Source: Plotosus lineatus
Taxonomy: Eukaryota > Chordata > Actinopteri > Siluriformes > Plotosidae
Assembly: GCA_024760905.1 (NCBI GenBank)
Contig: CM045751.1
Location: 5,806,001 to 5,870,000, forward strand
DNA: 64,000 bases
Direction: 5' to 3'
The position numbers were made by a program, and so were the translations under genes. Shown here piece by piece: positions 43,806 through 55,509 of the stretch (positions are counted from its first letter, which is position 1; each line of letters starts with the position of its first letter). The notes below the pieces were generated by a model. That model worked only from the letters and a program-made list of their open reading frames with translations. It did not search any database and was not told the origin of the DNA.

Positions 43806-43932
43806 CTATTTATTTATTTTTTTGTCAAACCACTTTACCCTACTAGGGTTGCAGGGAGGTTGGAGCCCATCTCAGCTGACCCTGGGCAAAGGTAGGATAC
43901 ACCCTGAATGACTCATCAGTCCATTATAAAGC
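43806..43932 (-). mobile_element. SINE-B 3' fragment
   Basis: CCTACTAGGGTTGCAGGGAG, CCCATCTCAGCTGACCCTGG, CACCCTGAATGACTCATCAG. Confidence 0.8.
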
Positions 43933-44529
43933 CACTTTTTTTTCTTTATGTATCGACAGAGCTATTCTGCCTAAACCACCTTCATCTCTCCATCCCATGT
44001 GTGAGTGTCTCTGTGACCCCATGTTTCCTGTCTGTGACACAGCACGGCGGGTTTATTACAAACCAGAGAATAATTGAAGCTCCAGCTGCTGTTCCACACA
44101 GCTGAAAGTCAGAAGACACATTTCCATGTATCCTACGGCTTCCATGCTGAGCTACATCAAGGCCTTTGTGGCCTGCCTGGCCACTATGTGTAACCTGACG
44201 TGACCATATGTGACCCTTGCTGCTTCCAGAACATAGCTCGGGGTCAGACGGCATTAACGCGGCTCATGTCTCTGTCCTGAATTTCACACCACAGCTGTGA
44301 AGACTTTTCCAAACACAACGTTTTGCTGGCATTGTCTGCACACACCTGCGATAAAGCCTGGGATGGTCACAGGTCAGTTTCGGTCTGAGGTTCTTATTTA
44401 ATTCACATTTGAGGAATATAAAGTGGATGTAGATCTCCTTTTCAGTGTAATGCCAAGAATTTTAAAAACCATTCAAGAGAAAACTTTGGTCAGAAATTAG
44501 AAAGATTTCTGGGTCTGTTAAACATTACA
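43933..44529. other. non-coding stretch, unique
   Basis: GC-balanced and repeat-free. ORFs on both strands (43908-44105, 43982-44254) overlap and neither is recognised. Confidence 0.4.
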
Positions 44530-44665
44530 GTGGGTTTGCGTAGTCAAACAAGGAGGTCCTGGGTTCGATTCCTTGGCTCAGGTGTTTCTGTATGGAGTTT
44601 GCATATTCTCCCCATGCTAACTTAGATTTCCTCCGGGAACTCTGGTTTTCTCCCACATTCCAACA
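44530..44665 (+). mobile_element. SINE-B 5' half
   Basis: GGAGGTCCTGGGTTCGATTC contains the B box, then TATGGAGTTTGCATATTCTC and CTCTGGTTTTCTCCCACATT. Confidence 0.8.
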
Positions 44666-45005
44666 AATGCGCCGAGTGCTCACAGGCACACATCATGGCT
44701 ACCACATGTTCTCAGTGCTCTTTTGACATCCCCATGTGCACGTAACACATGCAGGACTTGCAGTACCATCAAAAACAAGGGCGGGAGTGTTCCCACCTGT
44801 GACGATAGCGCATCCTGTGCATGACTGTTGCCGTCTTTTTTTGTTTGTTTGTTTTTTCTTCACAAGAGCATCAAAATGCAAAAGATTTTTATCCTTCACA
44901 TCTTTTAACATCAAAACTAAACATTATTTTCTTACTACAATGACTTCTTGCACTACCTCCGAGTGGAGCCCTCTAGGTTTACATAAAGTACACATGGATG
45001 TAGAG

Positions 45006-45587
45006 CAGTGCTTCTCAAATAGTGGGGCGTATTGTGTATTGATGCTGGGGGGGGGGGGGGGCGGGATGGTGCCGGGATTGGGGGGGGGGGGGGGAGTGGA
45101 ATTGCACCTCCACTCTACTAGTTGGCAGTGGCGCTGTCATTGTGCTATGGTGTAGCGTTTTTTCGCATGACCAAACAACATGAAGTGCAGTAAACAACCC
45201 CTCAAGAACCAACACGGAAACATTTGTAACAGGAACGAAGAGAAAGGTGGAGAGAGACGGAGATATTAAGAGCTAAAGAAGTTGAATGAGTTTAAGGGTG
45301 TATTTTTTTTATTTCAGGCACATTGGTGCACTTTTCTATTGCAGATTAAAAAAACAATGTTAATGAAGTTTTTCTTTATTGTAAGTTGAACTATATATAT
45401 ATAATTTTTGTTTTTAATGTTAATAAAGACTGTATAAAGTATATAAAGTACAATGTTATGCAGAGGTGTTTTAAGAACAATTTTATAGACTAATGGTACT
45501 ATTTATAGTCGCGGGGCAGTGGGGGGGTTGAAATGTTTTTTTTTTGTTCCTGGGAGGGGCGCTACAGAAAATAATTGAGAAACACTG
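45006..45587. mobile_element. 582-bp hAT MITE with perfect target duplication
   Basis: Ends CAGTGCTTCTCAAATAGTGG and ATAATTGAGAAACACTG are inverted repeats. ATGTAGAG flanks it at 44998-45005 and 45588-45595. Same family as the nested copies at 668 and 60383. It contains two long G runs (45049-45061 and 45080-45094). No coding capacity. Confidence 0.92.
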
Positions 45588-45682
45588 ATGTAGAGTCAGT
45601 GCACTGTTAGCATAGCAACAGCATCCACACTTTGTGTAGTGTCAAGTACATCCCAGCTCTAAATAAAGCAACTGGTAATAAA

Positions 45683-45800
45683 GCATGCGGAAAACGTGCA
45701 AACTCCATAGAGAAACTCCCTCACTGAGCCCAACACTGTGACCCATGACCTTCTTGCTGGGAGATGGATGTGCCAACCACTATGCCAATATGCCAGTGTC
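45683..45800 (-). mobile_element. SINE-B head fragment
   Basis: GCGGAAAACGTGCAAACTCC, CATGACCTTCTTGCTGGGAG, CCAACCACTATGCCAATATG. Confidence 0.72.
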
Positions 45801-46492
45801 AATAGATGTGTTTTATCTCAACAGAACAGATAATATGAAGTTAGAACCCCACGGTGTTTGATGAATTTATTATCTTTTTGTTGAAGCTTTATTTTCTGGT
45901 TGCTTCCAAATGATCTGTGATGTAAGTTTCAATCCACTCCGTACTTTATTATTTTGTATTATTATACTGCATTATCCTATAATTGACTTTGGTAAACTAA
46001 GGTTTTAAAGTCGTTGCACTTTTATCACGTCGTTTACTTTCTAATGTAGCAGAGGGCGAACTAATCAAAGCATGATGTATGGCCCTGACCTTTGCGACAT
46101 CAGCCGGCGGGACAGGAAACACACACATGCTAAAGCAAATTAAGAGCAACACGCGATTTCCACTTGATTGATGTGTTTCAGCTAAACAGACGCCTGAGGA
46201 CAATACAAGTCCCTGCAGGAACCACATTCACAAAGAACCAGTATTTCTTTAACAAATACTGTGAAGACCAAAATGAAAGAGTACAAGTTTATTTGTTCTG
46301 GATAAGTTTACAGTAGTTGATATTTGTAGACTTGTAACTTTCCATCCTGTTTTTGGGTTTTTTTGTGTGTATCTGTAAGTTCACCTGTTGCACAAATCCC
46401 AGTGTCACCCGAAAATGGTGAATGATAATTTATCAAAGATTTGCTCTCGTTATATTTCTTAAACTTACTTTCACTCTCACATCTGTTCCGTA
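45801..46492. other. non-coding stretch
   Basis: No recognised repeat or gene. 46000-46260 is GC-balanced. Confidence 0.45.
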
Positions 46493-46741
46493 CTGCCTAT
46501 TCATACTAGGGTCGTGGGCAGGCGGGAGCCTATCTCAGCTAACACTGGGTGAAGGGCTGTTCTCTGGACTGCTTGTGCAAACATTGCAGGGTGAACACAC
46601 ATCCACACCTAGAGGAATCTAAAACAACCATACTAGCAACGAAAAGAACCTGAAAAGTACAAGCGGAAACACCTGAGCCCAGGACTCGTTCCCGGAACCA
46701 TCTTGCTGTTGGGAAGACATGTTAACTACTGTGCTGCCTCT
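46493..46741 (-). mobile_element. SINE-B copy, diverged
   Basis: ACTAGGGTCGTGGGCAGGCG, GAGCCTATCTCAGCTAACAC, GAGCCCAGGACTCGTTCCCG, ending CTACTGTGCTGCCTC. Confidence 0.78.
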
Positions 46742-47260
46742 GAAAAATTTTTCGAATATCATTAATCAACTCAAAAAATCCTTAATGTTACTAGTATAGC
46801 TTCGGAAATATTTAACGTAGAAATTTACTCCAATTTTTTTTTTTTTAAGAAATCCAGGGTTTAATGGAAAACAAAAACCTCTGTTGCCAGGATTTCTTGT
46901 TCAGAAAATGTGTCCTTGACAGATGAGGTCGGGCAAAATGTTCAGAACAGCTAGCTAGAACTTTGCAGGACCAATACTCATGCACAACAGTTCATACTCT
47001 CACTCAAACCTATGGGCAATCTAGAACAAAAAAATTAGGCTAAACGATGCAGCGTGGTGGTGAGGATGGTCATCGTCGTCAGGATTTGTGAAAATAATAT
47101 AAATCAGAAATGAATACATAGAGCAAAATGAGCTGTCTTGGCAGAGGTTTGCATGCCATAAGTGCCTCTAGTCTAATTAGTGTGGTTTTCAGCACCACAC
47201 GTTTTTCACCCACATCTTGGGTACCTGTTTCGTTTTGGAGAATTTCTTTACTGCATATTA
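46742..47260. other. non-coding stretch
   Basis: A small SINE-B scrap lies near 46964-47030. Nothing else recognised. Confidence 0.5.
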
Positions 47261-47916
47261 CAGATGCTCCCCGACTTACGTTTTTAATTGGTTCCGGACG
47301 GTCGAACGTAAGTTGTTACAGTGACGTGTGATGTGTGACATATGACGCTCATACTGTACTATACATCCATAAATACCATTACCGTATCTCATTAAACACC
47401 CCTAAATCAATTATTATAAACATATCATTGTAAAATAATATCAACATTAATTTCAAATAAGTCACAACGGTCAATCACGCTTACAATATGTGAAGCGCTC
47501 AATACCGAAAGTAGTGTACTTGTGAAAGTAGTGTACTTGCTGTGGGTTATATGGACTTCCGGTCTTTCAAGTGCGCAAGGGTGCCGTTGAACTCGTTTAG
47601 AACACAGCCTGCACTGATATGGAGCCAGCAAAGCGGAGAGTTCTTTCCTGGATTCGGATTTTCATTCATATTACAACTCTCTTTACTTAAACTGAGCATG
47701 CATGGTAGATCGCGCTGAACTGAACTGGGAAGGAGGGGCACTCAGTCTGTCTTTTGTAAACAATGGATGCAGCGTCATTGTGTCATTACGTCAGCGTACT
47801 ACGTCGGTTCGTCTAAATTCCAAATTTGATTTTTTTTTTTTTTTTTTTGGAAAAAACCCCCTGTAAAATCGAAAATAAAAACGTAAAACGGATGAACGTA
47901 AATCGGGGAGCGTCTG
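47261..47916. mobile_element. MITE-P copy 2 (656 bp)
   Basis: Flanked by TA. Left end CAGATGCTCCCCGACTTACG, right end AAATCGGGGAGCGTCTG. The interior is colinear with copy 1 (GTTCCGGACGGTCGAACGTA, GTGCCGTTGAACTCG, AACACAGCCTGCACTGAT), so both descend from one parent. Confidence 0.88.
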
Positions 47917-48118
47917 TACATCTGTGGATTGATCCATAAAACAAAATAACTGAAGAGAGCTTGAGGGCAGGGGAAGGGAGAATGCATGCGGAAATCATAT
48001 GGATTCAATTTCAAGTCATGAAAATGTGGTCTATATATCTAATGGAGTTTTTCCTTGCCACTGATTTGTAGAGAAATATATTATACGTATTATACAGTAT
48101 AATCTCATAAGTTTGAAT

Positions 48119-48246
48119 CCTACCCTGAAATGGCCTGGCGAGCTGTCACGGGTCCTGCCATTGCCCAGAGTCAGCTGAGATTGGCGCCAGCCTCTCAGCG
48201 ACCCTAATTAGGAATAAGCGGTTCAGAAAATGAATAAATGAAAGTT
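48119..48246 (+). mobile_element. SINE-B 3' fragment
   Basis: TACCCTGAAATGGCCTGGCG, CTCAGCGACCCTAATTAGGA, ATAAGCGGTTCAGAAAATGA then ATAAATGAAA. Confidence 0.85.
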
Positions 48247-48311
48247 TGAATTCTTTACTAAATTTGTTTTCCTATATAAAGCTGTTCTACAAATAAAACT
48301 GAATTGAATTA

Positions 48312-48486
48312 AGCCAGTCGCATTCACGTCAAGGTGAAATTTGGAGAAACCAATTAGTCTACAGTGCATGTCTTTGAGCTGTGGCAGGAAACCGGAGGAC
48401 TCGGAGGTAACCCACACAAGCATGAAGAGAACATGAAGATTCCACACTTGAACCTGGGACTTGCAGTAAGCTAGATGCGCTAACCA

Positions 48487-48491
<5 letters not shown>
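48312..48491 (-). mobile_element. SINE-B 5' half, inverted to its neighbour
   Basis: CAATTAGTCTACAGTGCATG, GGCAGGAAACCGGAGGACTC, TGCGCTAACCACCGTG. It passes into a GT microsatellite at 48489-48522. Confidence 0.82.

Positions 48492-48522
<31 letters not shown>
48489..48522. repeat. (GT)17 microsatellite
   Basis: Pure GT run starting from the ACCACCGTG of a SINE-B head, suggesting it was seeded there. Confidence 0.93.
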
Positions 48523-48525
<3 letters not shown>

Positions 48526-49291
48526 AAGGAAAAAACCCTGTGCACCCTTAATTATAATAAGTGAGCCAGCCAGGTGGATATCAGTCTCTGTTAGTTATTC
48601 TCACACTTTCTCTGTGCTACCCAACTGTGTTATGCAGGCTGCTTTGAACACTAGCTTGAGCCTCTGAAAGAGAGAGAGAGAGAGTGCAAGTGACACTTGA
48701 TGCAACAGCAGCCACTGCCTGTCATATGCAGTCGCAACAAGGTCCACAGTACCCAGTCACTTGCCCCCCCCACAGCTGTTTGGTGAATGGTAGTAATAAA
48801 ATTCTCGCGTGTCATTATTCTCCATAGCAAGCTGGCCTTATCCTGTTACCCGGTCAAACAATGAACTGCTACTTCCACCTCCATTCACTGCCCTCTTTCT
48901 CACTGACATCATCAAAATAGTTCAGTCAATAGGTTGCCAATAAGCAGCTCTGGTGTAGTTTATGAGGGGACTACTGAATAAAAACGTTGCCTCAGGCACA
49001 TAAACATAAATAACTCGTACGCAAAATACTATTATCTTCCAATAAAATATTAATGCTCTACATTTCACTTCAATTCATTTTCATCTGTATAGATTTTAAG
49101 CACGGCCAGCAGAGATAAAGAAATCCAGAATGTGCAAGCCACTTTTCCTCCGATCTCATTGTGCGAAAGTTAAACTGGGCCGAAACGATACGTCATGGAT
49201 AATTGCGAGATAGAGAAATGCACAGCAGGACAGCACTACAAATCCAAAAAATAAACGAGTGAAACCCTTAACTATGGCATTGCTGTATCAT
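48523..49291. other. non-coding stretch
   Basis: Has a short AG run at 48669-48684. Otherwise unique and unassigned. Confidence 0.45.
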
Positions 49292-49516
49292 ATATCGGGT
49301 TGTGGGGAGTCTGGAGCCTACTTAACCAACCAAGGCCAAGGCAGGATATACCTTTTGACAGCTTGCCAGACCATCGCAGGGTCAAGCCCACAACCATTCA
49401 CCCGAACAGTCACATGTAGGGACGATTTGGCATAGAAAATGTGCCGAATGCTCATGTTTTGGACTGTGGGAGGAAACTGGAGTACCCAGAAGAAACCCAC
49501 ACAGGCAAAGGAAGTT
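49292..49516 (-). mobile_element. SINE-B copy, head missing
   Basis: TATATCGGGTTGTGGGGAGT, CAGCTTGCCAGACCATCGCA, GGAGTACCCAGAAGAAACCC. Confidence 0.8.
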
Positions 49517-49657
49517 GTACAGGTTTTCCTTGGCTCGAACAAAACTTGGAAGATTACACTGGTTTAACTTGCTAATAAAAGCTTTGTAAAGTGTACTTGG
49601 GCAAGGCAGAGCAAAAATAAATACAATAGATTTATAATAATAATAATAATAAAATTC

Positions 49658-49966
49658 TGGGTAGTGGTGACTCAATGGTAAGGTGTTCCATGACTGATCC
49701 CAAGGTTGGGGTTTCAAGCCCCCACTGTCAACCGGTTGGCACTACTGTGCCCCCCCCCCACCCCCACAACCCCCCAGTGCAACTAACTGGGTTATCAAAG
49801 GCCGGCCATGTCTCTCACTGTCTATGGTGAGAGGCATGTAGGAGAACCATTGCTGACTTTCAGCTGTCATGGGTGTACTCTACCCAGAATCAGCTGAGAT
49901 GGGCATCAGCCTCCCTGCGACCCAAATTAGGATTAAGCGGTTCATAAAATGAATAAATGAATGAAT
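49658..49966 (+). mobile_element. SINE-AB composite copy
   Basis: Head CTGGGTAGTGGTGACTCAAT, middle GGTTATCAAAGGCCGGCCAT, a deletion after CATTGCTGACTTTC, then the SINE-B tail ATGGGCATCAGCCTCCCTGC and AAATTAGGATTAAGCGGTTC. Confidence 0.83.
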
Positions 49967-51170
49967 AATTAACAATTACCGTATTCGCCAAAGACAAGGT
50001 GGATATAATGCTGGGTTTACACTGGGGCAACAATCTCCGTAATTTGAGAGAATCATTATGAGCACTGGGGTTCATGGGATTGAATCGTGATGATCTTGAG
50101 GAAACTTGGTGGACTCGTGATGGTCATGATAAGATTTCTGACTGTCAAAAATTTTGCCCTGATTATTATGATGTCTTACAGTTTGTCGACAATTTTGATA
50201 GAACGTAGGAATTGCAGTTTAGTGCGGTAGAGCTTAACAGACACATGTAACACATCTTGCTGCGCCATCGTAGGAACTGGGAAACACAATTCCTACAACT
50301 TTAACCTCTTGGACGGACCCGGCCTTCTTTTCATATCCCCACCATTATGTCATTTTGATTTAAGCATTATCCACTTAGAATAATGTTTTTTAAGGCCGTG
50401 ACAGCAGACCAATCAGATCGTGCCAGTCACATGTAGTATTTATGAATGTATATTAGCAATAGTCTCAATACGGCTTCAGCATTTCTAATGAAAAAAAAGA
50501 ACCTGCAACTGTTCAGTCTTCACATTAACTGACCGTGCACTCGATGGTGATAAGCAGCTGGAGAAAAGCTGGAGATGAAAAGAGAGTAGAAAAGGAGGGA
50601 TCTGTGAGACATCATAGACGCCTCTCTGTCCATTCACTGCTGGTGTGAAAGTGTGGACATTCGTGATTGCAGCCCTTCTGATGACAGGTATTTTCCAGGC
50701 CTGGACCACCACACAGTCACAGCTACAGGGGATGTAGCCAGGTTTCCCCTGCTGTATCTGTAAAGAAATAGTGTTCACATAACTGATCTGGAGTCTCCGC
50801 ATAGCTGTCATGCCCAGCTCGCGGGCTGATAACGCCAGCTAAAGCCATGTCGTCACCTTTGGCTGAGGATTCAGCAGTATCAGAGAGTGCAGCCAGTCAG
50901 ATGTTTAGAGGGTCAAACATTGGTGCTCGTGTTCTTCAGCAACTCACAGCACTGATTATACTGAACGGTAGAGAAGTTCAGCCAATCGCACTGGAATTAT
51001 CATTAAGAAAAGATAAGCATTGTGATTATTTAGAATTAATATGAAGTATTTTACCTAAAAACACACAATCGTTGGGATACAGAACGAAATCTAAACAACA
51101 AAAGATTTAGAATCTATTTTCCTCATTGTAAAAACATCAGCTCCTCCGATGTATTCAGGTTTCCTTCATC
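49967..51170. other. non-coding stretch, possible transposon end at left
   Basis: Near 50010 GCTGGGTTTACACTGGGGCA resembles the ends of some fish DNA transposons, but I found no partner. The rest, including the short ORFs 50485-50811 (minus) and 50847-51044 (plus), is unrecognised. Confidence 0.4.
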
Positions 51171-51255
51171 ATCTTCTTTCTTTTCCTGTCGGCTTTTTCC
51201 CTTTTTCTCAGCGATCCAGCGCCCTTTACCACCAGGCCACCACCACTGCCCATTC
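51171..51255 (-). mobile_element. 85-bp internally deleted SINE-A
   Basis: In the minus direction about 40 bases of head (GGCAGTGGTGGTGGCCTGGT, GCGCTGGATCGCTGAG) join directly to the tail (AAAAAGGGAAAAAGCCGACA then GGAAAAGAAAG). The B box and middle are absent. Confidence 0.78.
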
Positions 51256-51904
51256 AGGTTTCCTTCATGAGGCGCATATTTCGCAGCTCACTTTCCTTTA
51301 CTATATGTAGCACTCGTACGTTAATTTTTGATTTTGATCCCCATGCCCCAATCGTATCCCAGTTTTACATTAAACGTTTTGGCGGGTGGTATGACGAGGG
51401 AAATTTTACTTCAAAACCTGCAAATCAACCAATACTTCTTACTGAGAGGTTCTCAAGGTGAATTTTCTGAGATCATTCCGAGAACACTGACTCACTGTGG
51501 TCTCACTCACACTGTGCTTTCTCGCACAGCCCAGATGAATCACCAGTTGTCCATATCATTGTTGTGGCGCTGCCATGTCTTGTACTGATAACCGGACGTT
51601 TCCTGAGCGGATGAAATAACGTGAAGGCCTCACCCAAGGAGAACTTCAGAGCCTGGGATGCTGCTGTCTGGAGGTCACATCTTGTGTTTTTCATAAAAGG
51701 ATGTTTGGTTTCGTATGAAGGAAAAAGGGCGGTGAAGGAAGACAGTAAAATGAGCACGCGTCAATGTTTTCAAAAATGTTTCACCTTGAACACAGGTTAT
51801 AGTGAGTTCGTTTTAAAGGAAGTTTTGGCGTTTCTTTTAATTTGTGATATTTGCTACAGCCAAATGAGGTCACTTGAGGTGTCACAACAACATCACGTTG
51901 TGGT
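51256..51904. other. non-coding stretch
   Basis: Several overlapping short ORFs on both strands, none recognised. Confidence 0.4.
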
Positions 51905-51980
51905 GTTGGGTGGCACGTTGGTGTCGTGGTTAGCATGTCCACTGTACAGCGAGGAGCTCCTGCGTTCTTGCAGCACATGT
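51905..51980 (+). mobile_element. SINE-B head fragment
   Basis: GGGTGGCACGTTGGTGTCGT and GGTTAGCATGTCCACTGTAC, then a degraded B box. Confidence 0.7.
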
Positions 51981-52150
51981 GACTGTAACTCTTTTTTTCC
52001 TTTTGTTTAATCAGTGTCCCATCTCTATAATACCCAGCATGCATTACTTAAAGGAAGTTCTTACCGTATCCTCCATATTGGAGATGGCTGATCACCAACA
52101 GTTAAAAACCGTTTTAATGAATATTTAAATTAGAAGTGGATTTTCCTCCA

Positions 52151-52451
52151 ATTCATTCATTTATTTCATAAGCCGCTTAACCATTATTATGGTCACAGGG
52201 ATCCTGGAGTCTATCTCGGCCAGCTCTGAGCGAGGGTAGTGCACACCCAGCCACCCTGGACAGCTCACCAAGCCATCGCGGGGACAACACACACACACAC
52301 ACACACACAACCATTCACCCTTACACCGAGGGGTGATTTTGAACAGCCTGTTAGCTTAATGTGCATGTTTATGGACTGTGGAAGGAAATCTGAGTGCACA
52401 GAGGTAACCCAAGCACAGAGAGAACATGGAAAGTCCACACAGAACCACCCA
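52151..52451 (-). mobile_element. SINE-B copy, nearly full length
   Basis: AATTCATTCATTTATTTCAT, CTGGACAGCTCACCAAGCCA, an expanded CA run, then GGACTGTGGAAGGAAATCTG and GTCCACACAGAACCACCC. Confidence 0.83.
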
Positions 52452-52975
52452 TGGTCCCCATGTACATGTTGGGTTCATAAGGTCATTTTACCCAAGCAGA
52501 GAATATTATGTTTCTGGTGATGCAATGATGATTGTGATCAATACACATAAACGACCCGGTCCTGATTGATCCCGGGTAAAAACGCCGTGTTTCTGTCATT
52601 TTGGGATTGCATTTAGAGTAATGTTGAACAGACATGTTGACGGCGTCTCCTTCCTTGTTTAGTTTGATGTCATTTGCAGATGAGATGAGACGGACGTTGG
52701 TTGCGTTGGCCAGTGCCACGTGCATATGTACAGTATTTCACAGACTGTATCCTGCTGGCTGAGCCTGAGGTTTCACAGCATGACCGCTATATGTTGGTCC
52801 AATGACTTCCTCCTTCTTCGCTGATAATGACTTTAACACATTTACTTGTAGCCACGGGTGTCCAGAGCAGCTGGAGTATGGAGGCGCGGGAGCAGACAGC
52901 TAATAATTTGGCTGCCAATTATCCACAATACAGCTGACCAGGCATCATAATTTATTTATTTATATACACACTTTT
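52452..52975. other. non-coding stretch
   Basis: Unique sequence with no recognised gene or repeat. Confidence 0.45.
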
Positions 52976-53261
52976 CATTCATTCATTTTCAGAACCGCTT
53001 AATCCGAATTAGGGTCGCCAGCTGGGCAGCTTGCCAGGCCATCACAGGGCAGAAACACACTGACAATTACGCAGCGTACTCTTTTTACGAAAGTCAGCAA
53101 TGGTTCTTTTACAGCCTCTCAGCATAGACAGTGACAGACGTGGCCGGCCTTTGATAACCCAGTTAGCTTCACTGGGGGAAGGCAGTGACAACCTGTTGAG
53201 AGTGGGGCTTGAACCCCCAACCTTGGGATCAGTGATCCAGCACTTTACCACCAGGCCACTT
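52976..53261 (-). mobile_element. SINE-AB composite copy
   Basis: Tail TCATTCATTCATTTTCAGAA and TAATCCGAATTAGGGTCGCC, middle ACGAAAGTCAGCAATGGTTC and GATAACCCAGTTAGCTTCAC, head GGGGCTTGAACCCCCAACCT and CACTTTACCACCAGGCCAC. Confidence 0.87.
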
Positions 53262-53294
53262 TAATACTTGAGGACCTTTAATTTGATAATGATA

Positions 53295-54820
53295 CAGGTC
53301 CTTCTCAAAAAATTAGCATATTGTGCTCAAGTTCATTATTTTCTGTAATGTACTGATAAACATTAGACTTTCATATATTTTAGATTCATTACACACAACT
53401 GAAGTAGTTTAGGCCTTTTATTGTTTTAATATTGATAATTTTGGCAAAAAAGTAAAGAAAAACCAAAAATCCCTATCTCAAAAATTATTATATTTCAGCC
53501 GATCAATAAAAAAAAGTGGTTTTAATACAAAAAAAATTCAACCTTCAAATAATCATGTTCAGTTCTGCACTCAATACTTGGTCGGGAATCCTTTTGCAGA
53601 AATGACTGCTTCAATGCGGCGTGGCATGGAGGCAATCAGCCTGTGGCACTGTTGAGGTGTTACGGAGGCCCAGGATGCTTCGATAGCGGCCTTAAGCTCG
53701 TCCACAGTGTTGGGTCTGGTGTCTCTCAACTTTCTCTTCACAATATCCCACAGATTCTCTATGAGGTTCAGGTCAGGAGAGTTGGCAGGCCAGTTGAGCA
53801 CAGTAATCCCATGGTCAGTAAACCATTTCCCAGTGGTTTTGGCACTGTGAGCAGGTGCCAGGTCGTGCTGAAAAATTAAAATCTTCATCTCCATAAAGCT
53901 TTTCAGCAGATGGAAGCATGAAGTGTTCCAAAATCTCCTGATAGCTAACTGCATTGACCCTGCTCTTGATAAAACACAGTGGACCAACACCAGCAGCTGA
54001 CATGGCACCCCAGACCATCACTTTTTTGGCATTTCCTTCTCCCAAGTCTTCCTCCAGACTCTGGAACCTTGATTTCCGAATGACATGCAAAATTTGCTTT
54101 CATCCGAAAAAAGTACTTTGGACCACTGAGCAACAGTCCAGTGCTGCTTCTCTGTAGCCCAGGTCAGGCGCTTCTGCTGCTGTTTCTGGTTCAAAGGTGG
54201 CTTGACCTGGGGAATGCAGCACCTGTAGCCCATTTCCTGCACACGCCTGTGCATGGTGGCTCTGGATGTTTCTACTCCAGACTCAGTCCACAACTTCCAC
54301 AGGCCCCCCAAGGTCTGGAATCGGCCCTTCTTTCACTTTTTCCTTCCCACAGACGTCCCACTGAGGTGGCTTGATACAGCACTCTGGGAACAGCCTATTC
54401 GCTCAGAGATTTCTTTCTGTATCTTACCCTCTTGCTTGAGGGTGTCAATGATGTCCTTCTGGACAGCAGTCAGGTCGGCAGTCTTACCCATGATTGCGGT
54501 TTTGAGTGATGAACCAGGCTGGGAGTTTTTAAAAGCCTCAGGAATCTTTTGCAGGTGTTTAGAGTTAATTGGCTGATTCAGATGATTAGGTTAATAGCTC
54601 GTTTAGACTACCTGAACATGATATGCTAATTTTTTGAGATGGGAATTTTGGGTTTTCATGAGCTGTATGCCAAAATCATCAGTATTGAAACAATAAAAGA
54701 CCTGAAATATTTCAGTTGGTGTGCAATGAATCTAAAATATATGAAAGTTTAATTTTTATCAGTACATTACAGAAAATAATGAACTTTATCACAATATGCT
54801 AATTTTTTTAGAAGGACCTG
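53295..54820 (-). mobile_element. Tc1-like transposon, copy 2, both ends present (1526 bp)
   Basis: Flanked by TA. CAGGTCCTTCTCAAAAAATT at the left is matched by AATTTTTTTAGAAGGACCTG at the right. About 180 bases inward, homologous inverted sequence continues (GTACTGATAAACATTAGACT against its complement near 54740), so it is the long inverted-repeat type with inner motifs. It carries a broken transposase. Confidence 0.92.
53571..54491 (-). pseudogene. Tc1-like transposase, frameshifted
   Basis: Minus-strand start ATG 54491: MGKTADLTAVQKDIIDTLKQ then EGKIQKEISERIGCSQSAVS, the DNA-binding region. Then SRATMHRRVQEMGYRC, VLFSDESKFCMSFGNQ (first Asp), VMVWGAMSAAGVGPLC, FQHDLAPAHSAKTTGKWF (second Asp), SPDLNLIENLWDIVKRK (Glu), ending AKGFPTKY. 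Frame changes near 54340, 54018-54040 and 53890 break it, and a segment between KEMPK and VMVWG is deleted relative to copy 1. Confidence 0.9.
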
Positions 54821-54869
54821 TAGCTGGTAAGATGTTTTTTAACCCAAACTGATGCAGTGAGTAGCTTCA

Positions 54870-55192
54870 GTCATTCATTTTCTGAACCTCTTAATTAGGG
54901 TCACAAGGAGGCTGGCATCCATCTCAGCTGACTCAGGGCGAGGGCAGGGTACACTCTGGGCAGCTCGCCAGGCCATTGCAGGGCCAACACTCACCCATAT
55001 GGGCAAATTGGAACAGCCAATTAACCTGCTGTGCATGTTTTTGGAATGTGAAAGGAAACCGGAGGACCCTGAAGAAACCCATGCAAGCACGGGGAGAACA
55101 TACAAACGCCACACAAACACCTGAGTTGGGAATCGAACCCAGGACCTTCTTGCTGTGAGTCGGACATGCTAACCACTACGCCACTGTGCCAC
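54870..55192 (-). mobile_element. SINE-B copy, full length
   Basis: TCATTCATTTTCTGAACCTC, GGGTACACTCTGGGCAGCTC, inverted B box GGAATCGAACCCAGG, ending CTACGCCACTGTGCCAC. Confidence 0.88.
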
Positions 55193-55509
55193 TATAGTGA
55201 GTAGCTTCTTGATTCATATCCTGAAGTTGTAAAGGGTATTTACTTCTGTCAAACAAAAGGAAAATTTATCGTTATTCCTCAAAAAAGAAAGAAGCTCAAA
55301 AGATTGCTGCAATCCGAGATCACATAAATGCCGGATGAAGACGAATTGTAATCGATTAATGTCAGATTGCTGGTAGAATTTACAGCTTATGTTTAATAGC
55401 GACAGAAAGAACATTTCCGAATGCATATTGGGACTAAACTGCTGTGTGGCCATAAAATAAATAAATAAATAAATATGCATTCATCCATTTAATTTTCTGA
55501 ACCTCTAGG

